From positions 186,001 to 250,000 of the forward strand of contig NZ_JOHY01000006.1 in NCBI RefSeq assembly GCF_000721495.1: 64,000 bases of DNA, in the 5' to 3' direction. Positions within the stretch are counted from its first letter, which is position 1, and each line of letters begins with the position of its first letter. The stretch comes from Streptomyces sp. NRRL F-5123 (GTDB taxonomy: Bacteria; Actinomycetota; Actinomycetes; Streptomycetales; Streptomycetaceae). Shown in pieces: positions 7,772 to 17,169 of the stretch. The notes beneath the pieces were generated by a model. It was not told the DNA's origin, ran no database searches, and saw only the letters and a list, made by a program, of their open reading frames with translations. A program made the translations under genes and the position numbers.

Positions 7772-8905
7772 GTGAGCATTCACCTTGCCGGAAACGTGCG
7801 CAGGCTCGTACCGCAGGCACTCGTCGTGGCGATGCTCGCCGGCGGCACGGGAGCCGGCGTGGCCGGCGCCGCGACCGTACGGCTGAGCGTCGACGGGTCC
7901 GCGCGGACCGTGCGGACGTCCGCGTCCGACGTCGCCGGGGTGCTGCGCGAGCAGGGCATCGCCGTCGGCGTGCACGACCTGGTCGCGCCCGCCGCAGGTC
8001 ACCCGCTGCACGACGGCGACGCGGTGGCCGTACGGTACGGGCGTCCGCTGACCCTCACGCTCGACGGCCGCCGGCGCCGGGTGTGGACCACCGCCACGAC
8101 CGTCTCGGCCGCCCTGCGGCAGCTGGGCGTGCGGGCCGACAGCGCGCTGCTGGACGCCTCGCGCGGCGCCGCGATCGGTCGGCGCGGGCTCGCGCTGGAC
8201 GTGCGGACGCTGCGCCGGGTGACCGTCGTGGCCGACGGCCGGGCGCACCTGGTGCGCACGCACGCCGTGACCGCGCGCGGGGCCGTCGCCGACGCGGGGG
8301 TGCTGCTGGCCGCCGGGGACGTGCTGGCGCCCGCGCCGGACGCCTTCCCGGACGACGGAGGCACCCTCACGGTGCGCCGGATCCGCGACAGCGGCACGGT
8401 GCGCCGCGAGCCGTTGCCGTACCGCACCGTGCGGCGCGCGGACGCGGGGCTGCCGCGCGGGACGAGCCGGGTGGCACGGCGCGGGCGCGCCGGGGTGCGC
8501 GAGCTGTCGTACGCCGTGCGCACCGTCGACGGCGTGGCCGGGGCGCCGCGCCTGCTGGGCAGCCGGATCATCCGGCAGCCGGTCACCGAGGTGGTGCGGG
8601 TCGGTACCGGGCCGGTACCGGCCCGCGGGGCGAGCGGGGCCGGCGGGAAGGGCGGCGGGCCGGGCGGCGGGCTGGACTGGGCCGCGCTCGCCGCGTGCGA
8701 GTCCGGCGGGCGCCCGCACGCCGTGGACCCGTCCGGGCGCTACGGCGGCCTCTACCAGTTCGACGTGCGCACCTGGCGCAGCATGGGCGGGCGGGGCCGC
8801 CCGCAGGACGCCCCCGCCGCCGAGCAGACGCTGCGCGCCCGGCGGCTGTACGCCGCCCGCGGCACCGCGCCCTGGCCCGTCTGCGGCAGGCGGCTGCGCC
8901 GCTGA
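7772..8905 (+). CDS. rpfB: Resuscitation-promoting factor, RpfB type
   Basis: Secreted peptidoglycan-cleaving enzyme (377 residues) that aids spore germination and exit from dormancy. An N-terminal signal/anchor lies at about 10-34. Three DUF348-type repeats follow (each 'V-x-G-R/S..VRT..TV...L...G'), then a G5-like domain (about 215-280) ending in 'IIRQPVTEVVRVGTG', a Gly-rich linker, and a lysozyme-like Rpf domain from about 300. The catalytic Glu is in 'ALAACESGG', and a paired Cys near the C-terminus ('WPVCG') would form the usual disulfide. GTG start at 7772 with AAGG upstream. Unlike many streptomycete Rpf genes, I see no ydaO-type riboswitch in the 110-nt leader. Confidence 0.92.
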   Translation: MSIHLAGNVRRLVPQALVVAMLAGGTGAGVAGAATVRLSVDGSARTVRTSASDVAGVLREQGIAVGVHDLVAPAAGHPLHDGDAVAVRYGRPLTLTLDGRRRRVWTTATTVSAALRQLGVRADSALLDASRGAAIGRRGLALDVRTLRRVTVVADGRAHLVRTHAVTARGAVADAGVLLAAGDVLAPAPDAFPDDGGTLTVRRIRDSGTVRREPLPYRTVRRADAGLPRGTSRVARRGRAGVRELSYAVRTVDGVAGAPRLLGSRIIRQPVTEVVRVGTGPVPARGASGAGGKGGGPGGGLDWAALAACESGGRPHAVDPSGRYGGLYQFDVRTWRSMGGRGRPQDAPAAEQTLRARRLYAARGTAPWPVCGRRLRR

Positions 8906-8965
8906 GCCCGCGCTGAGCCCGCGCTGAGCCCCGCGCTGAGCCCGCGCTGAGCCCGTGCTGAGCCC
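8902..8965. repeat. Six-copy 11-12-bp tandem repeat overlapping the rpfB stop codon
   Basis: CTGAG occurs at 8902, 8913, 8924, 8936, 8947 and 8958, each within an 11-12-bp unit GCTGAGCCCGC. The first unit contains the rpfB stop codon (TGA), and further units put TGA in other frames. Likely slippage-derived. Confidence 0.85.
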
Positions 8966-8997
8966 CGCGCCGGGCCGGGGCCGCCCGCCGGGGGCAT

Positions 8998-9003
8998 TAG
9001 CCT
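8998..9003 (+). promoter_or_regulatory. Putative -10 element of ksgA (leaderless start)
   Basis: TAGCCT ends 7 nt before the GTG of ksgA, and no Shine-Dalgarno is present. Only the -10 can be recognised. Confidence 0.35.
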
Positions 9004-9010
9004 AGGGCGG

Positions 9011-9865
9011 GTGACGAGTGAGGACGACGGTCTGCTGGGGCCCGCGGACGTACGGGAACTGGCCGCGGCGCTGGGCGTGAGGCCCACCAAGCAGCGCGGG
9101 CAGAACTTCGTCATCGACGCGAACACCGTGCGGCGGATCGTGCGCACCGCCGAGGTGAAACCGGACGACACCGTCGTCGAGGTCGGCCCCGGGCTCGGCT
9201 CGCTCACCCTCGCGCTGCTGGAGGCCGCGGACCGGGTGACCGCGATCGAGATCGACGACGTCCTCGCCGCCGCGCTGCCCGCGACCGTGGCCGCGCGGAT
9301 GCCCGCGCGGGCGGACCGCTTCGCCCTCGTGCACGCCGACGCCATGACCGTCACCGAGTTGCCCGGGCCGCCGCCCACCGCGCTCGTCGCCAACCTGCCG
9401 TACAACGTCGCCGTGCCCGTGCTGCTGCACATGCTCGCGACCTTCCCCACGATCGAGCGCACGCTCGTCATGGTGCAGTCCGAGGTCGCCGACCGGCTCG
9501 CGGCGGGCCCCGGCAGCAAGGTGTACGGGGTGCCGTCGGTCAAGGCCCGCTGGTACGCCGACGTCAAGCGGGCCGGCGCGATCGGCCGCACCGTCTTCTG
9601 GCCCGCTCCCAACGTCGACTCAGGGCTCGTCTCGCTCGTACGGCGCGAGCCGCCGCGGACCACCGCGAGCCGCAAGGACGTCTTCGCCGCGGTCGACGCG
9701 GCCTTCGCGCAGCGCCGCAAGACGCTGCGCGCCGCGCTCGCCGGGTGGGCCGGTTCCGCGGCCGCCGCGGAGGCCGCGCTGGTGGCCGCCGGGGTGTCGC
9801 CGCAGGCCCGCGGCGAGTCGCTCACCGTCGAGGAGTTCGCCGCCATCGCCGAGCACAAGCCGTAA
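9011..9865 (+). CDS. ksgA: 16S rRNA (adenine1518/1519-N6)-dimethyltransferase
   Basis: KsgA/RsmA of 284 residues, which dimethylates two adjacent adenines in helix 45 of 16S rRNA late in 30S assembly. Motif I is '[17 protein letters not shown]', the acidic loop is 'AIEID', and the catalytic motif IV is 'ANLPYN'. The N-terminal '[10 protein letters not shown]' and the C-terminal '[10 protein letters not shown]' are family signatures. GTG start at 9011. Upstream of ispE by only 7-25 nt, the classic ksgA-ispE pair. Confidence 0.96.
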   Translation: MTSEDDGLLGPADVRELAAALGVRPTKQRGQNFVIDANTVRRIVRTAEVKPDDTVVEVGPGLGSLTLALLEAADRVTAIEIDDVLAAALPATVAARMPARADRFALVHADAMTVTELPGPPPTALVANLPYNVAVPVLLHMLATFPTIERTLVMVQSEVADRLAAGPGSKVYGVPSVKARWYADVKRAGAIGRTVFWPAPNVDSGLVSLVRREPPRTTASRKDVFAAVDAAFAQRRKTLRAALAGWAGSAAAAEAALVAAGVSPQARGESLTVEEFAAIAEHKP

Positions 9866-9890
9866 CGCCACCATGAGGAGCGATCCGCCC

Positions 9891-10793
9891 GTGACCGCCG
9901 TCACCGTCCGCGTGCCCGCCAAGGTCAACGTCCAGCTCACCGTCGGCGGCCGGCGCCCCGACGGCTTCCACGACCTGGCCAACGTCTTCCTCGCGGTGGG
10001 GCTGTACGACCATGTCACCGCCGCGCCCGCGGAGGGGCTGCGGCTCACCGCCGAGGGGCGGGACGTCGCCCGCGTACCGCTCGACGGGACGAACCTCGCC
10101 GCACGCGCGGCGGTCGCGCTCGCCAAGCGCTACGGCATCGAGCCGGACGTCCACCTGCACATCGACAAGGCCGTCCCGGTCGCCGGCGGCATGGCGGGCG
10201 GCTCCGCGGACGCGGCGGGCGCGCTCGTCGCGTGCGACGCGCTGTGGGGGACCGGGGCGTCGCGCGAGGAGCTGCTCGACCTGTGCGCGGAGCTGGGCAG
10301 CGACGTGCCGTTCAGCCTCGTCGGCGGGGCCGCGCTCGGCCTCGGCCGCGGGGAGCGGCTCACGCCGCTGGAGGTCGGGGGCGGCTTCCACTGGGTCTTC
10401 GCCGTCGCCGAGGGCGGGCTCTCCACGCCCGAGGTGTACCGCGAGTGCGATCGCCTGCGGCGGGCCGGGGGAGGCGGGGACCTCGCGGCGGACCTTCCCG
10501 CGCCGGCCGCGGACCCCGAGCTGGTCGCCGCGCTCGCGGCGGGTGACCCCTCGCGGCTCGCCGCGGTGCTCACGAACGACCTCCAGGCCGCGGCGGTCGG
10601 CCTGCGGCCGGAGCTCGCGGCGACGCTCGCCGCCGGGCTCGACGGGGGCGCCCTCGCCGCGCTCGTCTCCGGCTCCGGCCCGACCTGCGCCTTCCTCGCC
10701 CCCTCCGCCGCCGCGGCGGACTCCCTCGCCGCCACCCTCCCCGGCCGCGCCTACGCCGCGCCCGCGCCCGCCCCGGGGGCGACGATCCTCTGA
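9891..10793 (+). CDS. ispE: 4-diphosphocytidyl-2-C-methyl-D-erythritol kinase
   Basis: GHMP kinase of 300 residues acting in the MEP isoprenoid pathway. Visible motifs are 'VPAKVNVQL' (substrate Lys), 'RRPDGFHDL', the ATP loop 'PVAGGMAGGSADAAG', 'GSDVPF' with the catalytic Asp, and 'VSGSGPTCAF'. I prefer the GTG at 9891 because GAGGAG lies about 10 nt upstream and homologues begin near 'VTVRVPAKVN'. The ATG at 9873 (six codons longer) has no ribosome site but cannot be excluded. In operon with ksgA. Confidence 0.94.
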   Translation: MTAVTVRVPAKVNVQLTVGGRRPDGFHDLANVFLAVGLYDHVTAAPAEGLRLTAEGRDVARVPLDGTNLAARAAVALAKRYGIEPDVHLHIDKAVPVAGGMAGGSADAAGALVACDALWGTGASREELLDLCAELGSDVPFSLVGGAALGLGRGERLTPLEVGGGFHWVFAVAEGGLSTPEVYRECDRLRRAGGGGDLAADLPAPAADPELVAALAAGDPSRLAAVLTNDLQAAAVGLRPELAATLAAGLDGGALAALVSGSGPTCAFLAPSAAAADSLAATLPGRAYAAPAPAPGATIL

Positions 10794-11180
10794 CCGGGGC
10801 CGCGCACCCGGCCGCCCCTTGCGGTCCGTGGGGGGTGTCGCGCGGTCCGCCGCGCCCCCTGGCACAGGAGGGCTCGCCCTCTTGCCGCAGGGAAAAGCCC
10901 GCCCGCCGGCGGAAAGTCCACCCGCCAGGGGCAGGCGCTCGCCGCCCGGGGTGACAGACCGGGGGCGCGGGGAATTGCGCGCGCAACCACAACGGACCGG
11001 CACAGTGCGACGCCACCGCAAGTGGCAATCACCCAGGGGCACCGCGCCCTCAGCCCCACCCCCACCGTGAGGTCGCGGAGCCCGCCGCAAGCGGCCGCCC
11101 GGAGCGAACCGGGGCGAGGGGCCCCGCGGGGTCACCTAGGGTGGAGGGGAGTGGTTCGTACTGCGCTGGGAGAGCGAGAA
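10794..11180 (+). other. 387-nt spacer with an intergenic element
   Basis: No gene seen. Contains copy 2 of the GCGCGGGGAATTGCGCG element (10965-10981) and GC-rich sequence with weak inverted repeats after ispE. GGGAGA just before 11181 serves the next gene. A TAGGGT at 11137-11142 could be a -10 but lacks a clear -35. Confidence 0.5.
10965..10981. repeat. Copy 2 of the recurring intergenic element
   Basis: Core GCGCGGGGAATTGCGCG, one substitution from the copy at 33437-33453. The flank 'CAACCACAACGGACC' also looks like the form I remember from other Streptomyces genomes. Confidence 0.7.
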
Positions 11181-12989
11181 GTGGCCGTCAACCTGGTCAA
11201 CGTGGAAGCCGTCGGCAAGACATACGGCACGCGTACCCTGCTGGACAGCGTCTCGCTGGGGGTGTCGGAGGGCGACCGCATCGGGGTCGTCGGGCGGAAC
11301 GGGGACGGGAAGACGACCCTCGTGCGGATGCTCGCCCGGCTGGAGGAGCCCGACACGGGCCGGGTGACGCACCAGGGCGGGCTGCGGCTCGGCGTCCTCA
11401 CGCAGCACGACAGCCTGGATCCGGCGGCGACCGTGCGGCACGAGGTCGTGGGGGACCGGGCGGACCACGAGTGGGCGGGCGACGCCCGGATCCGCGACGT
11501 GCTCACGGGGCTGTTCGGCGGGCTGGACCTGCCGGGCTTCCCGGCGGGGCTGGACACCGTGATCGGCCCGCTGTCGGGCGGCGAGCGGCGCCGTATCGCG
11601 CTCGCGAAGCTGCTCATCGACGAGCAGGACCTGATCGTGCTGGACGAGCCGACCAACCACCTGGACGTCGAGGGCATCTCGTGGCTCGCGGGCCATCTGC
11701 GGGCCCGCCGCTCCGCGCTGGTGGTCGTGACGCACGACCGCTGGTTCCTGGACCAGGTGTGCGGCCGGATGTGGGACGTGCAGCGCGGCACCGTCTACGA
11801 GTACGAGGGCGGCTACAGCGACTACGTCTTCGCGCGCGCCGAGCGCGAGCGCATCGCGGCGACGGAGGAGACCAAGCGGCAGAACCTGGTCCGCAAGGAG
11901 CTGGCCTGGCTGCGGCGGGGCGCCCCGGCGCGCACGTCGAAGCCGCGCTTCCGGGTGGAGGCGGCGAACGCCCTGATCGAGGACGTGCCGCCGCCCCGCG
12001 ACTCCGCGGAGCTGATGCGCTTCGCCAACTCCCGGCTCGGCAAGACGGTCTTCGAGCTGGAGGACGTGACGGTCACCGCGGGCCCCAAGCAGTTGCTGCG
12101 CCATGTGACGTGGCAGCTCGGCCCGGGCGACCGCATCGGCCTGGTGGGCGTGAACGGCGCGGGCAAGACGTCGCTGCTGCGGGCGCTCGCCGACGCGAAG
12201 ACCAGTGACGGCGAGCAGCAGCCGGCCGCGGGCAAGGTGGTGGTCGGCAGGACGGTGCGGCTGGCGTACCTGTCGCAGGAGGTCGCCGAGCTGGACCCGG
12301 AATGGCGCGTGCTGCAGGCGGTGGAGGCGGTACGCGGCCGGGTCGACCTCGGCAAGGGCCGGGAGATGACCGCGGGACAGCTGTGCGAGCGGTTCGGCTT
12401 CACGAAGGAGAAGCAGTGGACGCCGGTCGGCGACCTGTCCGGCGGCGAGCGGCGCCGGCTGCAGCTGCTGCGGCTGCTCATGGACGAGCCGAACGTCCTC
12501 TTCCTCGACGAGCCGACGAACGACCTGGACATCGAGACGCTGACGCAGCTGGAGGACCTGCTCGACGGCTGGCCCGGCTCGATGGTCGTGATCAGCCACG
12601 ACCGCTACTTCCTGGAGCGCACCACCGACCGGGTGTTCGCGCTGCTGGGCGACCAGAGCCTGCGGATGCTGCCGCGCGGGGTGGACGAGTACCTGGAGCG
12701 GCGCCGCGCGATGGAGGAGGCCGCGGTCCCGGCCGCCCCCGTCCAGCACAAGCAGCAGAAGGACCGGCCGACCGGCGACACGCGGGCGGCGAAGAAGGAA
12801 CTCCAGCGCATCGAGCGGCAGTTGGACAAGGCCGCGGAGAAGGAGAAGACGCTGCACGCGCGGATCGCCGAGCACGCCACGGACTTCGCGAAGGTCGCGG
12901 AGATCGACGCGGAGCTGCGGGCGCTCCGTGAGGAGCGCGAGGACCTGGAGATGCGCTGGCTGGAACTGGCCGACGAGGCAGGGCAGTAG
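11181..12989 (+). CDS. ABC-F family ATPase
   Basis: A 602-residue protein with two ATP-binding domains and no membrane helices. Members act on ribosomes in translation control or antibiotic protection. Domain 1 has Walker A 'GRNGDGKT' (about 38-45; Asp where Ala/Ser is common) and signature 'LSGGERRR'. Domain 2 has 'GVNGAGKT' (about 323-330) and a second 'LSGGERRR' with 'FLDEPTNDLDIETL'. The linker 'FARAERERIAATEETKRQ...' lies between. The last 80 residues form a charged coiled coil. GTG at 11181 is preceded by GGGAGA at 7 nt. Subfamily (Uup-like or other) not resolved. Confidence 0.93.
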   Translation: MAVNLVNVEAVGKTYGTRTLLDSVSLGVSEGDRIGVVGRNGDGKTTLVRMLARLEEPDTGRVTHQGGLRLGVLTQHDSLDPAATVRHEVVGDRADHEWAGDARIRDVLTGLFGGLDLPGFPAGLDTVIGPLSGGERRRIALAKLLIDEQDLIVLDEPTNHLDVEGISWLAGHLRARRSALVVVTHDRWFLDQVCGRMWDVQRGTVYEYEGGYSDYVFARAERERIAATEETKRQNLVRKELAWLRRGAPARTSKPRFRVEAANALIEDVPPPRDSAELMRFANSRLGKTVFELEDVTVTAGPKQLLRHVTWQLGPGDRIGLVGVNGAGKTSLLRALADAKTSDGEQQPAAGKVVVGRTVRLAYLSQEVAELDPEWRVLQAVEAVRGRVDLGKGREMTAGQLCERFGFTKEKQWTPVGDLSGGERRRLQLLRLLMDEPNVLFLDEPTNDLDIETLTQLEDLLDGWPGSMVVISHDRYFLERTTDRVFALLGDQSLRMLPRGVDEYLERRRAMEEAAVPAAPVQHKQQKDRPTGDTRAAKKELQRIERQLDKAAEKEKTLHARIAEHATDFAKVAEIDAELRALREEREDLEMRWLELADEAGQ

Positions 12990-13169
12990 GCGCCGGGCGG
13001 CAGGCGCGCACCCTCCGGCAGGGCCCTGCGGGGAAGCGGTGCGGGTGGGCTCGCGGAGAACGTGTAGCGGGCCGGTAACGGAACTGCCGGGGCCCGCGGG
13101 GGTGTCGGTGCCGGGTGATAGAAAGAATTTCCGCCCGACACTGATGTGAGTTGCGAAGAGGTCCCGCCG

Positions 13170-14942
13170 ATGTCCCAGCCGCCCCCGCCGCCCGGCACCC
13201 CGCCCGAGTTCGGGAAGCCCGACGCGGCGGTGCCGCCACCGCCGGGGCCTCCGCAGACCCCGCCCCCGCCGCCGGGCGGTTACGGCTACCCGGCCCCGGG
13301 CACCCCGCAGACCCCGCCGCCGCCCGCTCCGGGCGGCGGTTACGGCTACCCGGCCCCCGGCTCGCCGCAGACCCCGCCGCCCGGGGGGCCGAATCCGTAC
13401 GCGCAGCCCGTCCCGCCGGGGCAGAACCCGTACGCCCAGGCCCCGACGCAGGCGGCCTTCCAGGTCCCGCAGCAGACCCCGCCGCCCTACCCGGGCGCCC
13501 AGCAGCCCTACCCGGGCCAGCCGCAGTACGGCCAGACGCCCCCGCCGGGCCCGTACGGCTACCAGACGCCGGCGCCGTACCCGGGTGCCCCGGGCGGTCC
13601 CGGCGGCGCGCGGAACAACAACAAGCTCGTCGCGATCATCGCGGCGGTCGTGGCGGTGGCGCTGATCGCCGTGGTCGCGGTGTATTTCGCGACCAAGAGC
13701 GACGGCGACGACCCGAAGCCCCATCCGACCGCCAGCGGGCAGAAGGGCCCGACCGAGTCGCCGCACTCCAGCGAGATCCAGTTCGCGTGGGACAAGCCGG
13801 CCGACACGGTCGCCAAGAAGGACAACCTCAAGCGGATACCCGGCATCTGGTTCACCGACAAGCTCGTGGTGAAGCAGGAGATCAACAAGGTCGTCGGGTA
13901 CGACATCGCGACCGGCAACCAGGAGTGGACCCTCGCCGCACCCGCGGGCGACGACTGCTCGTCGGCCAAGGACACCTACCAGGACCTTGCGGCGATCCAG
14001 TACGGCCCGACGTGCAACCAGATCATGGTCTTCAACCTGGTGACGGGCGCCGCGAAGTGGTCCGCGACGCTGCCCGGCGGCGGCAGCAGCGACACCGACT
14101 TCGACTACTCGCAGATGGCCATCAGCGGCGACACGGTCGGTGTCGACTGGATGGACGGCTCGATCGCTTACCGGATCAGCACCCAGAAGGTGCTGTGGCA
14201 GGGCGGCAACGGCAACTGCGAGGACGACGGCTACGCGGGCGGCGCGCAGTTCGTGGTCGTCGTCAACTGCGACTTCAAGACCTACAAGGTGCAGGTCGTC
14301 GACCCGGAGAACGCCGGCAAGGCCAAGTGGTCGTGGCAGGCGCCGAGCGGCTTCGAGGTCAAGGCGGTCGTCTCGACCGACCCGGTCGTGGCGGTGCTCG
14401 ACACGCAGAACGGCGACGCGCTGGCCACCGACGTGGTCACCCTCGCCGACGGCAAGATGCTCTCCCGGATCTCGCTCGGCACCGACAAGTACGACATCTC
14501 GCTCGGTGACAACGGCGTCGAGGACGTGCACAACATCCTGGTCGGCAAGGACACCGTCTACCTGACGCTGCGCAGCCAGGGCGACAGCAAGGGCCAGGTG
14601 CTCAGCGGCATCGTCGCCTTCAACACCGCCGACGGCAAGCAGAAGTGGATCGCCAAGCCGCCGTCCAAGCAGGCGGTCGTGGGCCTGGACTTCCTGCCCG
14701 ACGGCAAGATCCTCGCCGCCGAGCCGCCGGACTACGACGTGAACGGCCAGCTGGACGCGATCGACCCGGCGACGGGCGCGATACAGAAGTACGCGTCCTT
14801 CGCGGACGGCACGGAGGACAAGGTCGGCGACATGTCCGACCTGGAGGGCTACATGTACTGGCACAACGGCCACTTCTTCTACTCCTGCCACACCGTCTAC
14901 GAGAGCAACAGCGACCAGAAGTACCTCGTCGACCTCCACTGA
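13170..14942 (+). CDS. Membrane-anchored PQQ-like beta-propeller protein with Pro-rich N-terminus
   Basis: A 590-residue protein. Residues 1-150 are Pro/Gly/Tyr-rich, with repeated 'GGYGYPAPG' and 'PQTPPP' blocks. One transmembrane helix follows (about 153-175, after 'RNNNKL' and before 'FATKSDGDD'), giving a cytoplasmic Pro-rich tail and an external domain. The external part has propeller blades of the PQQ-like type ('YDIATGNQEWTLAAP', 'NLVTGAAKWSATLPG'). Role unknown; such proteins are scaffolds or sensors. ATG at 13170 has GAAGAGG 8 nt upstream. Flanked by an ABC-F ATPase and a regulator, without obvious operon. Confidence 0.8.
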   Translation: MSQPPPPPGTPPEFGKPDAAVPPPPGPPQTPPPPPGGYGYPAPGTPQTPPPPAPGGGYGYPAPGSPQTPPPGGPNPYAQPVPPGQNPYAQAPTQAAFQVPQQTPPPYPGAQQPYPGQPQYGQTPPPGPYGYQTPAPYPGAPGGPGGARNNNKLVAIIAAVVAVALIAVVAVYFATKSDGDDPKPHPTASGQKGPTESPHSSEIQFAWDKPADTVAKKDNLKRIPGIWFTDKLVVKQEINKVVGYDIATGNQEWTLAAPAGDDCSSAKDTYQDLAAIQYGPTCNQIMVFNLVTGAAKWSATLPGGGSSDTDFDYSQMAISGDTVGVDWMDGSIAYRISTQKVLWQGGNGNCEDDGYAGGAQFVVVVNCDFKTYKVQVVDPENAGKAKWSWQAPSGFEVKAVVSTDPVVAVLDTQNGDALATDVVTLADGKMLSRISLGTDKYDISLGDNGVEDVHNILVGKDTVYLTLRSQGDSKGQVLSGIVAFNTADGKQKWIAKPPSKQAVVGLDFLPDGKILAAEPPDYDVNGQLDAIDPATGAIQKYASFADGTEDKVGDMSDLEGYMYWHNGHFFYSCHTVYESNSDQKYLVDLH

Positions 14943-14952
14943 CGGCCGGTCA

Positions 14953-14970
14953 CCGCGGCTCCGGCCGCGG
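14953..14970 (+). terminator. Weak hairpin after the propeller gene
   Basis: A 7-bp stem CCGCGGC/GCCGCGG with a 4-nt loop, 10 nt beyond the stop codon. No T-tract. Confidence 0.35.
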
Positions 14971-15189
14971 CGTGTTCAGCCGCCCGCGCGCCCCCGGCGT
15001 GCACGGGTGTCCGGAATTCCCGGGCTCTCGTGCCGCGTCGGGGGCGCGCTGTCATGGGGCAAGCGTGTACCTTCGCCTGCCTGGGCTCGTACCGCCCGGA
15101 CGCGCGGTTGGGAGGGGCCGTCGCGCGGTATGCGTAGGGCAATGGAGGGCGGCGGGGACCGGGCCGCCCCCGTGGAGGGGGTGTCCTGG

Positions 15190-15867
15190 ATGGGGGTACG
15201 GCTCGTCGTCGTCGACGACCACCGGCTGCTCGCGGAGGCGCTGGCGTCGGCGCTGAAACTGCGCGGGCACCGGGTGCTGGCCGCGTCGGCGCCGTCCGCC
15301 GGGGCGGCGGAGCTGGTGCTGGGCCGGTCGCCGGAGGTGTGCCTGTTCGGCACGGCGGCCCCGGCCGCGCCCGGCGCGTTCGAACCGGTGGCCCGGATCC
15401 GCCGGGAGCGCCCGGCTGTCGCGGTGGTGGTGCTGGGCCCGGTGCCCGACCCGCGCGGCATCGCGGCGGCTTTTGCGGCCGGGGCGTCCGGCTACGTACG
15501 GCACGACGAGCGCATCGAGGGCGTGGAGCGGGCCATGGCCAAGGCGCGGGCGGGCGAGGTCGCCATCGCCCAGCCGCTGCTGCAGGGCGCCTTCGCCGAA
15601 CTGCTCGACCCCGCGCAGCAGCCGGACGACGAGGGGGTGCGGCTGCTGGAGATGCTGACCCCGCGGGAGATCGAGGTGCTGGTGCGGGTCGCGGAGGGCG
15701 AGGACACCCGGCTGATCGCGGCGGGGATGCGGATAGCGCCGAGCACCGCGCGCACCCATGTCCAGCGGGTGCTGATGAAGCTCGGCGTGGGATCCCGGCT
15801 GGAGGCGGCGGCGCTCGCCGCGCGCACCGGCCTGCTGGACCGGGCGGCGGCCCCCGGGCCCCGCTGA
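15190..15867 (+). CDS. LuxR-type response regulator with a degenerate receiver domain
   Basis: About 225 residues: a receiver-like N-terminal domain and a LuxR/GerE helix-turn-helix at the C-terminus ('EMLTPREIEVLVRVAEGEDT...STARTHVQRVLMKLGV'). The acidic pair 'VVDDH' is kept. The phospho-acceptor Asp is missing: the strand reads 'PEVCLFGTAAP', with Gly where Asp belongs, and the conserved Lys is replaced in 'GASGYVRHDE'. It therefore probably works without phosphorylation. Start is uncertain: ATG 15190 is best spaced from GGAGG; GTG 15181 and ATGs at 15130 and 15142 are in frame. A canonical paralogue lies at 19640-20437, across the gal operon. Confidence 0.85.
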   Translation: MGVRLVVVDDHRLLAEALASALKLRGHRVLAASAPSAGAAELVLGRSPEVCLFGTAAPAAPGAFEPVARIRRERPAVAVVVLGPVPDPRGIAAAFAAGASGYVRHDERIEGVERAMAKARAGEVAIAQPLLQGAFAELLDPAQQPDDEGVRLLEMLTPREIEVLVRVAEGEDTRLIAAGMRIAPSTARTHVQRVLMKLGVGSRLEAAALAARTGLLDRAAAPGPR

Positions 15868-16022
15868 GGACCGCCGGGGAGACCGCCGGGGAGCCCCCGG
15901 CGGAATCTGCGGCGCATCAGCGGGGGACCGCTCACGCATCTGTTCGTCTTTGTTTGGTTGTGCCCGAAACGGATCCGCAGCCCCGTACTGATCAACACGT
16001 CAACTTCACCCATGCCCGCGCA

Positions 16023-16083
16023 TTGACTGCACTGTTGTGTCATGATTCATTGTGTGCGGTTCTGTTGGGTGATTGTGGTGTGA
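16023..16083 (+). promoter_or_regulatory. Candidate gal operon promoter and repeats
   Basis: TTGACT (16023-16028) and TTCATT (16046-16051) are 17 nt apart, a plausible -35/-10 pair. Just downstream, TGATTCATTGTGTG (16043-16056) is echoed by a TGATTGTGGTGTG-like repeat ending at about 16082; these could bind a repressor. The stretch is clearly more AT-rich than its surroundings. In S. lividans the gal operon has a galactose-dependent promoter just before galT (known); equivalence here is inferred from position. Confidence 0.5.
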
Positions 16084-16095
16084 GGGGTCAGCAGG

Positions 16096-17169
16096 GTGAA
16101 GAAGACGACGACCCGGCTCGCGGACGGCCGTGAACTCATCTATTACGACGGGGACGTGCGCCCCGGTGGCGCGGCCGCGCCCGTCCGCGAGGCCGTCGAC
16201 CGCCGCCCCCTGGAGCCCGTTTCCACCCACTCCGAACTCCGCGAGGACCGGCTGCTCGGCGACACCGTGGCCATCGCCTCGCACCGCCAGGGCCGCACCT
16301 ACCACCCGCCCGCAGACGAGTGCCCGCTGTGCCCGTCGCGCGAGGGGCGGCTCAGCGAGATCCCCGACAGCGATTACGAGGTCGTCGTCTTCGAGAACCG
16401 CTTCCCCTCGTTCGCCGGGGGGGCGGGGCGCTGCGAGGTGGTGTGCTTCACCTCCGACCACGACGCCTCCTTCGCCGACCTCACCGAGGACCGCGCCCGG
16501 CTGGTCCTCGACACCTGGACCGACCGCACCCTGGACCTCTCCCGGCTGCCCGGCGTCGTGCAGGTCTTCGCCTTCGAGAACCGCGGCAAGGAGATCGGCG
16601 TCACCCTCGGCCACCCGCACGGCCAGATCTACGGCTACCCGTTCGTCACCCCGCGCACCTCGCTCATGCTGGGCACCCTGGCCGCGCACCGCGAGCGCAC
16701 CGGCCGCAACCTCTTCGACGACGTCCTCGCCGACGAGACGGCGAAGGGAGCGGTGGACGGCAGCCGGGTCGTGCTGGCCGCCGAGCACTGGGTGGCGTTC
16801 GTCCCGCACGCCGCCCACTGGCCGTACGAGGTGCACCTCTTCCCGCGCCGCCGGGTGCCGGACCTGATCGCGCTCGACGAGGACGCGCGGGCCGAATTCC
16901 CGCGCGTCTACCTGGAACTGCTGCGCCGCTTCGACCGGATCTTCGGCCCGGACCAGCCGCCCACCCCGTACATCTCCGGATGGCACCAGGCGCCCTTCGG
17001 CATCCCCGAACGGCGCGATTTCGCCCTGCATCTGGAGCTTTTCACGATTCGCCGTACATCGGGCAAGCTGAAGTACCTTGCGGGGTCCGAGTCCGGTATG
17101 GGCGCCTTCATCAACGACGTCCCGCCGGAAGCCGCCGCACAGCGACTGCGAGAGGTAGCGAGCACGTGA
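16096..17169 (+). CDS. galT: Galactose-1-phosphate uridylyltransferase
   Basis: A 357-residue Leloir-pathway enzyme that swaps UMP between UDP-glucose and galactose-1-phosphate. The active-site motif 'HPHGQIYGY' contains the nucleophilic His. 'CPLCPSR' provides zinc-type Cys ligands near the N-terminus, '[10 protein letters not shown]' and '[15 protein letters not shown]' are family segments, and 'SGWHQAPF' is near the end. GTG start at 16096 with AGCAGG close by. First gene of galTEK; stop overlaps the galE start by GTGA. Confidence 0.97.
   Translation: MKKTTTRLADGRELIYYDGDVRPGGAAAPVREAVDRRPLEPVSTHSELREDRLLGDTVAIASHRQGRTYHPPADECPLCPSREGRLSEIPDSDYEVVVFENRFPSFAGGAGRCEVVCFTSDHDASFADLTEDRARLVLDTWTDRTLDLSRLPGVVQVFAFENRGKEIGVTLGHPHGQIYGYPFVTPRTSLMLGTLAAHRERTGRNLFDDVLADETAKGAVDGSRVVLAAEHWVAFVPHAAHWPYEVHLFPRRRVPDLIALDEDARAEFPRVYLELLRRFDRIFGPDQPPTPYISGWHQAPFGIPERRDFALHLELFTIRRTSGKLKYLAGSESGMGAFINDVPPEAAAQRLREVAST

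Noticed and set aside
11136..14939. Minus-strand open frame of 1267 codons across the ABC-F and propeller genes
   Set aside because: Runs antisense to two recognisable genes and their spacer, with no motif of its own. Codon-position GC bias explains the openness.
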